Positions 44,134 to 52,546 of a stretch of 64,000 nucleotides of DNA are shown here, in pieces. The position numbers and the translations under genes were made by a program. A model generated the notes under the pieces. It searched no databases. It was not told where the DNA came from and saw only the letters and a list, made by a program, of their open reading frames with translations. How positions within the stretch are numbered: position 1 is the stretch's first letter; each line of letters opens with the position of its first letter. Source of the DNA: Nocardia sp. NBC_01329 (lineage in GTDB: Bacteria; Actinomycetota; Actinomycetes; Mycobacteriales; Mycobacteriaceae); contig NZ_CP108381.1 of NCBI RefSeq assembly GCF_035956715.1, positions 1,798,001 to 1,862,000 of the forward strand. The letters are read 5' to 3'.

Positions 44134-44165
44134 GCATCGACAATGAACGATGCGTAAACGATGCA
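44134..44165 (+). promoter_or_regulatory. Candidate operator/promoter of the carotenoid operon
   Basis: Two tandem 11-bp units, TGAACGATGCG (44144-44154) and TAAACGATGCA (44155-44165), follow an inverted GCATCG (44134-44139). CarH-type tetramers bind direct repeats with 11-bp spacing, so this fits the adjacent MerR regulator. TCGACA at 44137-44142 may be the -35 box. The array lies immediately upstream of crtE. Confidence 0.5.
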
Positions 44166-44196
44166 ATTTCGGGCGGAAAGTGCCACAATCGGTGAG

Positions 44197-45315
44197 GTGA
44201 ACGCACAACGAGCGGCACCCCTGCTCCACGCGTCGGACACCAACGGTGACGGTTCCGCATGGTTCCAGACGTGGACTGCGCGAGTCCGGGACACGGTGCG
44301 CACGCACATCGAGAGCTTCGTCCGCGCGCGGTGTCAGGAGGAGTTGCAAGCGAACGGGTTCGAATTTGCGAGCCGGGTGTTGCTGGATTTCCTGTCGGGC
44401 GGTAAGTCTGTGCGCCCGACCTTTCTGTATCTCGGCTGGTTGTGCGGTGCCGAGGAATCCGAGGCCGCACTGCGGGCCGCGGCCAGTATCGAATTGCTCC
44501 ACGGGTTCGCGTTGCTGCAGGACGACGTGATGGACGAATCCGGCGAGCGCCGCGGCCGCCCGACCGCGCATGTGCGGCTGGCACGCTGGCATGAAGACCA
44601 GGGATTGTCCGGATCGCCGACCCGTTTCGGCGAATCCGCGGCGGTGCTGCTGGGTGATCTGTGCCTGGTATGGGCTGAACGCATGCTGCGCGAAAGCGGT
44701 GTCGAGGCAGCGGCGCTCGGCCGTGTATGGCCGCACTACGATGCGATGCGCGCCGAACTCGCGGTCGGTCAACTCGCCGACCTGGTCAACGACGTCGCCG
44801 GGCTACCGCCCCTCGAAAAGGTCCTCGATATCGCGCAGCGTAAATCCGGCAACTACACGGTGCGCAGACCGCTGGAACTGGGCGCCACGATGGCGGGCTG
44901 CTCGGAGCCGGTCGTGGGCGTACTGGGTGAATACGGTGTGCTGATCGGTGAGGCATTCCAGCTGCGCGATGATCTGCTCGGCATCTTCGGTGAGCCCTCG
45001 GTCACCGGTAAACCGGCGAACGCGGACCTGCGGGAACGCAAAGCCACCACGGTCGTCGCGCTGGCCGAACGCCTCGCCGAGCCGCGCGGGCGAGCTCGGC
45101 TGCACGAGCTGTGGCGGCGCGACACCTTCGATGACAGTGCGGTGCAGACAGCCCGGGCCCTGATCGTGGACAGCGGTGCGCCCCAGCTCGCCGAGCAGAT
45201 GATCGCCGAGCGCGTCGAATGCTCGCACCGGCTTCTCGCGGATAGCATTCTCCACCCGACGTCGATCGCAGCGTTGCAGCAGATGGCGCTGCTGTGCACC
45301 CGCCGTAGCCACTGA
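44197..45315 (+). CDS. crtE: Geranylgeranyl diphosphate synthase
   Basis: Makes C20 geranylgeranyl diphosphate, the carotenoid precursor, from IPP and shorter allylic diphosphates. The first Asp-rich motif is DDVMDESGERRGRP and the second QLRDDLLGIFGE. GGKSVRPTFLYLGWLCG supplies the Lys/Arg diphosphate-binding residues, and YTVRRPLELGATMAG follows. Small residues upstream of the first motif (LLHGFALLQDDV) fit a C20 product. I favour GTG 44197 (372 residues) because the ATG at 44161 lies within the operator-like repeats and has no ribosome-binding site, though it remains possible. It is the first gene of the crt operon. Confidence 0.86.
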   Translation: MNAQRAAPLLHASDTNGDGSAWFQTWTARVRDTVRTHIESFVRARCQEELQANGFEFASRVLLDFLSGGKSVRPTFLYLGWLCGAEESEAALRAAASIELLHGFALLQDDVMDESGERRGRPTAHVRLARWHEDQGLSGSPTRFGESAAVLLGDLCLVWAERMLRESGVEAAALGRVWPHYDAMRAELAVGQLADLVNDVAGLPPLEKVLDIAQRKSGNYTVRRPLELGATMAGCSEPVVGVLGEYGVLIGEAFQLRDDLLGIFGEPSVTGKPANADLRERKATTVVALAERLAEPRGRARLHELWRRDTFDDSAVQTARALIVDSGAPQLAEQMIAERVECSHRLLADSILHPTSIAALQQMALLCTRRSH

Positions 45316-45368
45316 ACCCGCGACATCACCACACAACCAGACGGCCGAACAGGAAGAAAGAAGGATTG

Positions 45369-46898
45369 ATGCGGACCGTAACCGGGAGTACCGACCATGT
45401 CGTCGTGATAGGCGCGGGTCTGGCCGGGCTCGCCACCGCGCTGCATCTGGCCGGACGAGGCCGCGCTGTCACGGTCGTGGAACGCGAGCTCGTTCCGGGT
45501 GGGCGGGCGGGGCGACTCGATATCGATGGGTATCGCCTCGACACCGGCCCGTCTGTGCTCACTATGCCCGGGATCGTCGCCGATACGCTCGCCGCGGTAG
45601 GCGAGAGCATCGAAGCCCGGCTCGATCTGCGACCCGTGGTCCCGGCCTACCGGGCATGCTTTGCCGACGGCAGTGCACTGGATGTGCACAGTGACCGGGA
45701 GGCGATGGAACACTCGATCGCCGAATTCGCCGGACCGGGTGAGGTTGCCGGCTATCGACGACTGCGGCAATGGCTGACCGAGCTGTATCGCGTCGAGTTC
45801 GACCGGTTCATCGCCGCCAACTTCGACTCACCACTGTCGCTGGTCACCCCAGCGCTGGCCCGACTCGTCGCGTTGGGGGGCTTCCGCCGTCTGGACCGGG
45901 TCATCGCTGAGTTCCTGACCGATGCGCGCTTGCGCCGGGTATTCACTTTCCAATCCTTGTACGCGGGCGTGTCACCGCAACGAGCGTTGGCTTTGTATGC
46001 GGTGATCGCCTATATGGACACCGTCGGCGGTGTGTACTTCCCGCGCGGTGGGATGCGCGCCCTGCCCTCGGCGCTGGCGGCAGCCGCCACCGACGCCGGC
46101 GTGCGGTTCCACTACGGCGAAGTGGTGACCGGCCTGGAACGACGCGGCACCCGCATCAGCGCTGTGCACACCGATAGACAGCAGCGGATCACCTGCGATG
46201 CACTGGTATTGGCCACCGAACTGCATACGGCCTACCAGCTGCTGCGCCGATCACCGCGGCGGCCGGTGCGGGCGCGGCCCGCGCCGTCGGCGGTCGTTGC
46301 GCATATCGGTGTGCCGGCCGGTGCGCCGACCGCGCATCACACACTGCTTTTCGGTGACGCCTGGGAGCAGACGTTCGACGAACTGATCAACCAGGGCGTG
46401 CCGATGAGCGATCCCTCGCTGCTGGTCACTCGCCCTACCGCTACCGATCCGACCCTCGCCCCGCCCGGTCACGACCTGTTCTCGGTGCTGGCCCCGGCCC
46501 CCAACCTCGACCGCGGAGCTCACCTGAATTGGCAACGCCGCGCCCCTGGATACGGCACGGACCTGGCCGCGATCGTCGAACAGAAACTGCTGCCGGGATT
46601 CGCCGCACACGCCGACATCGTGCATCTGGACAGCCCCGACGACTGGGCACGACGGGGCATGCTGGCGGGCACACCGTTCTCGCTGGCGCACACCTTCGCC
46701 CAGACCGGACCGTTCCGACCGGCGAACCTCCCACACGGCGTGTCCAACGCGGTACTCGCCGGTTGCGGCACAGTACCCGGCGTCGGAGTGCCGACCGCAC
46801 TGCTGTCGGGCCGGCTTGCTGCGGACCGCATCACCGGCGCCGCGGCCGGCCGCAACAACCAGGCACCGACCGCGAACACCAGCGGGGTGCGGCCATGA
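45369..46898 (+). CDS. crtI: Phytoene desaturase
   Basis: FAD-dependent desaturase of 509 residues that converts phytoene stepwise to lycopene. The dinucleotide-binding motif is VVVIGAGLAGLATALHLAGR. YRLDTGPSVLTMPG and VSPQRALALYAVIAYMDTVG are diagnostic blocks, then GGVYFPRGGMRALPSALAAA, and the C-terminal signature ending GTVPGVGVPTALLSGRLAAD (bacterial-type CrtI). AGAAGG lies 6 bases before ATG 45369. Its stop overlaps the crtB start. The number of desaturation steps cannot be told, but the downstream cyclase genes imply lycopene. Confidence 0.92.
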   Translation: MRTVTGSTDHVVVIGAGLAGLATALHLAGRGRAVTVVERELVPGGRAGRLDIDGYRLDTGPSVLTMPGIVADTLAAVGESIEARLDLRPVVPAYRACFADGSALDVHSDREAMEHSIAEFAGPGEVAGYRRLRQWLTELYRVEFDRFIAANFDSPLSLVTPALARLVALGGFRRLDRVIAEFLTDARLRRVFTFQSLYAGVSPQRALALYAVIAYMDTVGGVYFPRGGMRALPSALAAAATDAGVRFHYGEVVTGLERRGTRISAVHTDRQQRITCDALVLATELHTAYQLLRRSPRRPVRARPAPSAVVAHIGVPAGAPTAHHTLLFGDAWEQTFDELINQGVPMSDPSLLVTRPTATDPTLAPPGHDLFSVLAPAPNLDRGAHLNWQRRAPGYGTDLAAIVEQKLLPGFAAHADIVHLDSPDDWARRGMLAGTPFSLAHTFAQTGPFRPANLPHGVSNAVLAGCGTVPGVGVPTALLSGRLAADRITGAAAGRNNQAPTANTSGVRP

Positions 46899-47854
46899 TC
46901 CGCTCCGAACTCGACGCCGCCGGCATCGGTGAACCGCGACTGCGCGACGCCTACCGGCGATGCCGCGACCTCAACGCCACCCATGGGCGCACGTTCTTCC
47001 TCGCCACCCGGCTGCTCGCGCCGGCGCAGCGCCCGCCGATCCACGCTCTGTACGGATTCGCCCGCTGGGCCGACGATATCGTCGACCTCCCCGACGGACA
47101 GCCCCGCACTCCGGCAGAACGCTTGGAAGCACTGGCACAGCGCCTGTTCGACGGTATCGACAACAGTACCGACGCAGACCCGATCGTGGCCGCGGTGAGT
47201 GACACCGTCGCACGCTTCGATATCGACCGCGCGTTGTTCCAGGATTTCCTGGCGTCGATGCGGATGGATCTCACGGTGACCGACTACCCGAACCGGGCCG
47301 CGCTGGATCGCTACATGCGCGGATCCGCCGAAGTGATCGGCTTGCAGGTGCTCCCGGTGCTCGGCACCATCGGCCCCACCGAGAACGCAGAACCCTACGC
47401 GGCCGCGCTCGGCAAGGCATTCCAGCTCACCAACTTCCTACGCGACATCGCCGAAGATCTCGACCGCGGCCGGGTATACCTTCCGGCCGACGAATTGGCC
47501 GCATTCGGCGTGGACCGCGACCGGCTTCAGTGGTGCCGTGACCATCGACGCACCGACACTCGGGTGCGCTCGGCGCTGGCGGCCCAGCATGCGATCACCC
47601 GCGACTGGTACCTGACCGCCCGCACCGGAATCGACCTACTGCACCCGGTGTCACGGCCCTGCGTCACCACCGCGGCAATGCTCTACGCAGAGATCCTGGA
47701 CCGGATCGAGGCAACAGATTTCGCGGTGTTCGCCCAGCGAGCGACCGTCGGCCGCGCCCGCCGCGCCGCCGTGGCGGGACCCGCACTGGCCCGCGCATTA
47801 TGGGCACGCCGCGGCGGCCGTACCCAAACGCTCAGCACGAGAATGCCGTCATGA
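46895..47854 (+). CDS. crtB: Phytoene synthase
   Basis: Condenses two geranylgeranyl diphosphates to phytoene. The 319-residue protein carries THGRTFFLATRLLAPAQRP, the first Asp-rich motif YGFARWADDIVD, YMRGSAEVIGLQVLPVLG, and the second motif ALGKAFQLTNFLRDIAEDLDRGRVYLP split as usual into FQLTNFLRDIAEDLDRGRVY. Length and motif order are standard for bacterial CrtB/squalene synthase family. Starts within the crtI stop (ATGA) and ends within the start of the idi-like gene, so the pathway genes are translated in series. Confidence 0.93.
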   Translation: MIRSELDAAGIGEPRLRDAYRRCRDLNATHGRTFFLATRLLAPAQRPPIHALYGFARWADDIVDLPDGQPRTPAERLEALAQRLFDGIDNSTDADPIVAAVSDTVARFDIDRALFQDFLASMRMDLTVTDYPNRAALDRYMRGSAEVIGLQVLPVLGTIGPTENAEPYAAALGKAFQLTNFLRDIAEDLDRGRVYLPADELAAFGVDRDRLQWCRDHRRTDTRVRSALAAQHAITRDWYLTARTGIDLLHPVSRPCVTTAAMLYAEILDRIEATDFAVFAQRATVGRARRAAVAGPALARALWARRGGRTQTLSTRMPS

Positions 47855-48186
47855 TCGGGCGATCAGAAGAGCATGTGGTGCTGCTCGGCGACCGCGGCGA
47901 ACTGGGGCTGGGCATCGACACACCCACTTGCCTATTGCCGCGGTTCCGATATTCGGCTACCGCACCCGACGGGACCCAGGAGAACGAGCTCTGTCCGGTG
48001 TTCTGGGCCCGCGCCGACGGACCGGTGCATGTCGGCGTCGCCGAGGTGATGGACTGGCGTCGGGTCCCGTGGCCCGACTTCGCCGCTGCCGCCGGCCTGC
48101 GCTGGCCGGTCAGTCCGTGGGCCGCCGACCAGGTACCACAGCTCGCTGCGGCGCCCGGGTTCAGTTTGTGGACGGATGGGAGGTGA
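47851..48186 (+). CDS. idi: IPP isomerase with an internal deletion (Nudix box missing)
   Basis: Only 111 residues, against about 180 for type 1 IPP isomerases. It begins like an Idi (SEEHVVLLGDRGE) and then jumps to the C-terminal part: LGLGIDTPTCLLPRFRYSAT, ENELCPVFWARADGP and a WRRVPWPDF...WPVSPWAADQ ending. The 60-70 residues between, which hold the metal-binding histidines, the SCCGHP catalytic cysteine and the Nudix helix, are absent, while the ENE glutamates (E44, E46) remain. The frame is preserved and both ends overlap neighbours (ATGA, GTGA). It cannot be a normal isomerase; it may persist to keep translational coupling or serve a non-catalytic role. Confidence 0.85.
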   Translation: MIGRSEEHVVLLGDRGELGLGIDTPTCLLPRFRYSATAPDGTQENELCPVFWARADGPVHVGVAEVMDWRRVPWPDFAAAAGLRWPVSPWAADQVPQLAAAPGFSLWTDGR

Positions 48187-48542
48187 GCGTGGACCGCTGG
48201 CAGTACTTGATCGTGATGGGCCTGTGCCTCGCGGTGACCGCCCCACTGGAATTCCTCGGACACGGGGTCTACCGGCGCCCGGCGCGTCTTGCCCGCAGCG
48301 TGCTGCCGGTCGTGGGCATACTGCTGGTGTGGGACGCGATCGCGATCGCCGCCGACGTGTGGAGCTACAACCCGCGCTATCTCACCGGCTGGACCCTACC
48401 GTGGGAGGTACCGATCGAGGAGCTGGTGTTCTTCCTGGTCGTCCCGCTCTGCGCACTGCTCACCTACGGCGCGGTCGAGGCCGTGGTGGACCGTGTGTGC
48501 GGCCACCAGGTGCGGCCGAAGCCCCAGCGGGAGCCGACGTGA
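48183..48542 (+). CDS. crtYc: Lycopene cyclase subunit, CrtYc type
   Basis: First half of the heterodimeric membrane lycopene cyclase found in actinobacteria. The 119-residue product has three predicted helices and the domain signature YLIVMGLCLAVTAPLEFLGH, then WSYNPRYLTGWTLPWEVPIE with the PxE(E) motif at PIEELVFFLVVPLCALLTYG. It adds beta-rings to lycopene ends together with CrtYd. The GTG at 48183 overlaps the preceding stop (GTGA); the GTG at 48189 is an alternative. Neither subunit works alone in characterised relatives. Confidence 0.88.
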   Translation: MSVDRWQYLIVMGLCLAVTAPLEFLGHGVYRRPARLARSVLPVVGILLVWDAIAIAADVWSYNPRYLTGWTLPWEVPIEELVFFLVVPLCALLTYGAVEAVVDRVCGHQVRPKPQREPT

Positions 48543-48880
48543 TGACCGGCCTCGGCTACACCGTGCCGGCGATCGTCGCGGCCGCCGCGGTGTGCGGGTG
48601 GGAACTGGCAGTCCTGCACACCGGTCTGTTCCGACGCCTCGAATACTGGCTGACCCTGACCATCGTGCTCGGATTCCAGGTCCCGGTCGACGGCTGGCTC
48701 ACCGAACTCAGTGCACCGCTGGTGCTCTACAACGACGCGCACATCACCGGGATCCGCTTTCCGTGGGATATCCCGGTCGAAGACTTCCTGTTCGGTTTCG
48801 CGATGGTGACCGCGGCGCTGCTGTGCTGGGAACACCGCCGCCGACACGAACACCGCACCAGCCGGCCGGCAGCGTCGTGA
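48542..48880 (+). CDS. crtYd: Lycopene cyclase subunit, CrtYd type
   Basis: Second half of the heterodimeric lycopene cyclase, 112 residues with three helices. The motif set mirrors CrtYc: GYTVPAIVAAAAVCGWELAV, WLTLTIVLGFQVPVDGWLTE, and ITGIRFPWDIPVEDFLFGFA with the conserved PVED. The start shares one base with the crtYc stop (TGATG). The C-terminus is rich in Arg and His and probably cytoplasmic. Presence of both halves implies beta-carotene or a related bicyclic carotenoid as the intermediate. Confidence 0.88.
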   Translation: MTGLGYTVPAIVAAAAVCGWELAVLHTGLFRRLEYWLTLTIVLGFQVPVDGWLTELSAPLVLYNDAHITGIRFPWDIPVEDFLFGFAMVTAALLCWEHRRRHEHRTSRPAAS

Positions 48881-49635
48881 GCGCCCGGCTCGGCCCGACC
48901 GGACTTCCACGGGACCAGGTACCGGCCACATTCGACCACGGCGCCGCCGAATACGACCGCCTCGTCGGATTCAACCCCGGATACCACAAGCATCTACGCC
49001 TGTCCGCGCGACGTATGGAGCTACCCGCCGACGGCGCCGGACTCCGGCTGCTCGACGCAGGCTGCGGTACCGGCGCCTCGACCGCGGCGCTACTGTCGGT
49101 CGCACCGGCCGCCGAGATCCTCGCCGTCGACGCATCGGCACAGATGCTCGCCCGCGCCCGCGCGAAACCGTGGCCCGCGACCGTGCGGTTTCAACACACA
49201 CGCATCGAAGACCTCGACACAACGGGCTGCGGTGGCCGTTTCGACGGAATCTTCGCCGCATACCTGCTGCGTAACCTCGCCGACCCCGACGCCCAGCTGC
49301 GCGCATTCGCCGCGTTGCTACATCCCGGTGCCCCGCTCGCAGTGCATGAATACTCGGTGCGCGAATCCCTGCCGGCCCGCTTGGTGTGGAACACGGTATG
49401 CGGCGCAGTGATCATTCCACTCGGTGCGCTACTCACCGGCGACACCACCCTGTACCGGCACCTGCGTCGCAGCGTAACCACGTTCGACGGTGTATCCCAG
49501 CTCCGGGCGCGGTTGCGTGACAACGGCTTCACCAGGATCCGAACGGCCACTGTGCCCGGGTGGCAGCACGGCATCGTGCACACCCTCACCGCGACCGTTC
49601 CGCGGCCCGGCTCCGAATCAGAAGGGACGCCGTAA
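48877..49635 (+). CDS. crtT: SAM-dependent methyltransferase of the carotenoid operon (CrtT-like)
   Basis: Class I methyltransferase of 252 residues with a UbiE/MenG-like fold. LDAGCGTGASTAALLSVAP is the SAM-binding motif I, LAVDASAQMLARARAK motif post-I, and FDGIFAAYLLRNLADPDAQL motif IV. In Streptomyces the isorenieratene cluster has crtY-crtT-crtU in this order and CrtT is a methyltransferase of unsettled role, so I use that symbol by position and type. A membrane-proximal insertion (VIIPLGALLTGDTTLY) suggests a lipid-like substrate. GTG 48877 overlaps the crtYd stop. Confidence 0.8.
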   Translation: MSARLGPTGLPRDQVPATFDHGAAEYDRLVGFNPGYHKHLRLSARRMELPADGAGLRLLDAGCGTGASTAALLSVAPAAEILAVDASAQMLARARAKPWPATVRFQHTRIEDLDTTGCGGRFDGIFAAYLLRNLADPDAQLRAFAALLHPGAPLAVHEYSVRESLPARLVWNTVCGAVIIPLGALLTGDTTLYRHLRRSVTTFDGVSQLRARLRDNGFTRIRTATVPGWQHGIVHTLTATVPRPGSESEGTP

Positions 49636-51212
49636 TGCGTGCCGACTTCGGCCGCGACCGACTGGTCGTCCACCATCGCGCCCCACAGGTCGCGGGACGT
49701 AGCCGCCTCGACCACCGCCCACACGTGGTGGTCATCGGCGCTGGTATCGCCGGACTCGCCGCGGCAACCGGGCTCGCCGAACGTGATGTAGCCGTCGAAA
49801 TCATCGAGCGCCGGCCTTACCTCGGCGGCCGGGTCGGCGGCTGGACCGACAGCCTGTCGGACGGCACTGCGATCGCAGTCAACCGCGGCTTTCACGCCTT
49901 CTTCCGCCAGTACTACAACCTGCGCGCACTACTCCGCCGCGCCGATCCGCAGCTGCACCGACTCGTAGCGATCGACGACTACCCCCTCATCGACGGCCAC
50001 GGACGCCGCGACACCTTCCGGCGTCTGCCGCGCACCCCACCGTGGAATGCCCTCGCGTTCGCCGCCCGCAGCCACACCTTCCCGTTACAGGACCTGCGTC
50101 GCATCGATGCGCGCGCCGCGGCACCGCTGGCGGCGGTGTCCGTGCCCGGGATCTACGACCTGCTCGACCACACCGATGCCGAAACCTTTCTACAGCAGAT
50201 CAACTTCCCCGCGAGCGCTCGCCACCTTGCGTTCGACGTGTTCTCCCGCAGCTTCTTCGCGCCACCCACCCAGCTGTCGGCGGCCGAGCTGGCGACCATG
50301 TTCCACATTTACTTCCTCGGCTCCAGCGAGGGCCTGCTATTCGATGTCCCCACCTCGAACTACGACACCGCTTTATGGTCGCCGCTACACGACTACCTCA
50401 CCTCACACGACGTCCAGATCCGCACCGATACCACAGTCACCGCCGTGGAACCCGACGGTGACCGAGCCTTCCGAGTGCGCGAGCAAAACGGTCGCGATAT
50501 AGCCGCCGACGCCGTCGTACTCGCCACAGACGTCACCGGCCTACGTCGCATCATCGACCATTCACCGCAACTCGGCGACCGGGCATGGCGCGCTTCGATC
50601 GAGCGGTTACGCAGCGCGCCGCCGTTTCTGGTGTACCGGATCTGGCTGAACAAGCCGGTCGCGCCGCATCGGCCGGCGTTCCTGGCTACCGGAGGCCTCG
50701 CCCCCCTCGACAACGTCAGCGTGGTGAACCACTACGAGCAGCAAGCCCGTACATGGGCCGAATGCCACGGCGGCTCAGTGCTGGAACTCCACGCCTACGC
50801 CCTACCTCAGCAGCTCACACCGGCCCAGGAGCGCGATATACGCGCTCAGCTGCGCGCCCGCCTGAACCGCCTCTACCCGGAAACCTCCGACGCCCAGATC
50901 CTCGGCGAACACCTGCAATGGAACCAGGACTGTCCACTGTTCGGCGTCGGCGACCACGCGCACCGGCCTACCATCCGCACGGCACACGATCAGCTCATGC
51001 TGGCCGGCGACGGCATCCGCATCGACCTGCCCGTCGCGTTGATGGAACGCGCCGCCACCACCGGATGGGCGGCGGCGAACGCGTTGCTCACCCAATGGGG
51101 CTTACCCGGTCACGACCTGTACACCGTGCCGACCAGCGGTCGCAACCCCCTACTGCGCCGACTCGCCATGCGCTATGCAACGGCGACCGCACCTACCGAG
51201 GACTCCCGATGA
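49635..51212 (+). CDS. crtU: Carotene desaturase/methyl-migrating enzyme (isorenieratene synthase)
   Basis: A 525-residue FAD enzyme of the CrtU family, which turns beta-rings into aromatic (phi) rings by desaturation and methyl shift. The N-terminus has VVVIGAGIAGLAAATGLAER then VEIIERRPYLGGRVGGWTDS. The CrtU-typical NRGFHAFFRQYYNLRALLRR, FDVFSRSFFAPPTQLSAAEL, the SSEGLLFDVPTSNYD block and the C-terminal LAGDGIRIDLPVALMERAAT are all present. A plain CrtI would lack the HAFFRQYYNL segment. Predicted products are beta-isorenieratene or isorenieratene. Overlaps (TAATG before, ATGA after) keep it in the operon. Confidence 0.9.
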   Translation: MRADFGRDRLVVHHRAPQVAGRSRLDHRPHVVVIGAGIAGLAAATGLAERDVAVEIIERRPYLGGRVGGWTDSLSDGTAIAVNRGFHAFFRQYYNLRALLRRADPQLHRLVAIDDYPLIDGHGRRDTFRRLPRTPPWNALAFAARSHTFPLQDLRRIDARAAAPLAAVSVPGIYDLLDHTDAETFLQQINFPASARHLAFDVFSRSFFAPPTQLSAAELATMFHIYFLGSSEGLLFDVPTSNYDTALWSPLHDYLTSHDVQIRTDTTVTAVEPDGDRAFRVREQNGRDIAADAVVLATDVTGLRRIIDHSPQLGDRAWRASIERLRSAPPFLVYRIWLNKPVAPHRPAFLATGGLAPLDNVSVVNHYEQQARTWAECHGGSVLELHAYALPQQLTPAQERDIRAQLRARLNRLYPETSDAQILGEHLQWNQDCPLFGVGDHAHRPTIRTAHDQLMLAGDGIRIDLPVALMERAATTGWAAANALLTQWGLPGHDLYTVPTSGRNPLLRRLAMRYATATAPTEDSR

Positions 51213-52288
51213 ACAACCTCCTGTTTCGGCGGTGGCCCGATCGATGGCCACTGCAACCCCTCTATCCCGGAAACTGGATAGACCAGCAACCCACCCATCG
51301 CGCCGCGAAACCCGCCCTCATCGCCACCACACTCGAACGTGCACAAAAACGCCCGTCCGGGAACTGGTACGTCTTCGCCGCCAGCCGAGACATCCGCACC
51401 GACCGACCGTTCGGATTCACCGTCGCCGGAACCGAACTCGTCGCATGGCGCGACCAACAGCGGCGACTCGCCGTCGGCCCGGGGGCGTGCCCACACCTGG
51501 GCGGACCGCTGGCGCAAGCACACATCGACTGCGGCGCCCTCATGTGCCGATGGCACGGACTGCGACTGGACACCAGCGGGGTGCCCGGCTGGACACCGCT
51601 ACCGTGCCACGACGACGGCGTCCTGGCCTGGGTCCGCCTCGACCATATCGACGACGGCAGCCCGCTCGAAACACCCGTTATCGGCGCCCGCCCGCCCGCG
51701 CACCGCGCCATCTCCGCAGTAGCCACCGTCACCGGAGTGTGCGAACCCGCCGATATCGTCGCCAACCGACTCGACCCCTGGCACGGCGCCTGGTTCCACC
51801 CCTACTCCTTCACCCACCTCGAAGTACTCGAATGCCCGCCCCTCCAACACGACTCGACCGAGATCAACGACCGGTTCCTCGTAGCGGTCACCTTCCGAGT
51901 CGGCCGACGGCTCGGCGTCCCCGTGCAGGCCGAGTTCACCAGCCCGGAACCCCGGACCGTCACCATGCGCATCACCGACGGCGAAGGATTCGGCAGCGTC
52001 GTCGAAACCCACGCCACACCACTCGGTACCGGCACCGACGGACAACCACGCACCGCCGTCATCGAAGCCGTCATCGCCGACTCCACCCGCCCCGGCTTCG
52101 CCCGCGCCCACCACGCCACCCGCTTCCTACGGCCGATAATGACCCGCGCCGCAGCCAGGCTATGGCGCGACGACCTCGCCTACGCCGAACGCCGCTACCA
52201 ACAGCGGACACAGAAACCGCAAACGATCACCCGCACAAAGCAGCAGCCCGCAATGCGCAGGAAGAACCGTTCGGACACGACTGAATAG
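51209..52288 (+). CDS. Rieske [2Fe-2S] protein of the carotenoid operon
   Basis: A 359-residue Rieske-type protein that ends the crt operon. The cluster motifs are ACPHLGGPLAQ (CxH) and CGALMCRWHGLRLD (CxxH), near residues 95-120. The C-terminal half resembles the DUF5914 domain described with such proteins in actinobacteria (recalled, not searched). It carries VANRLDPWHGAWFHPYSFTH, where D/H residues could be the mononuclear iron ligands. The neighbours suggest oxidation of the carotenoid, for example ring hydroxylation. The last 30 residues are basic and probably disordered. It starts inside the crtU stop (ATGA). Confidence 0.82.
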   Translation: MNNLLFRRWPDRWPLQPLYPGNWIDQQPTHRAAKPALIATTLERAQKRPSGNWYVFAASRDIRTDRPFGFTVAGTELVAWRDQQRRLAVGPGACPHLGGPLAQAHIDCGALMCRWHGLRLDTSGVPGWTPLPCHDDGVLAWVRLDHIDDGSPLETPVIGARPPAHRAISAVATVTGVCEPADIVANRLDPWHGAWFHPYSFTHLEVLECPPLQHDSTEINDRFLVAVTFRVGRRLGVPVQAEFTSPEPRTVTMRITDGEGFGSVVETHATPLGTGTDGQPRTAVIEAVIADSTRPGFARAHHATRFLRPIMTRAAARLWRDDLAYAERRYQQRTQKPQTITRTKQQPAMRRKNRSDTTE

Positions 52289-52546
52289 CATTCCGAAACC
52301 ACATTCCCCGATTCAAACCTCACGTCTGCGCCGCCCTACAGCCGGGTTAGACGAAATCATTTCCATGATTAATGACGGCCTTCATGACGGACAGTCGGCC
52401 AGATCCTGAATACTTCCTCACCAGTCCGGACCCCGTTATCGTGAACAAAGCACCGGCTTCTCCCGATCCTCGGAGCTCCAGATATCACGGCCACATGGAC
52501 CGGGTGGAAGTATGCTTGCGCTCGATCGATCCAACTGGAGAAGTAC

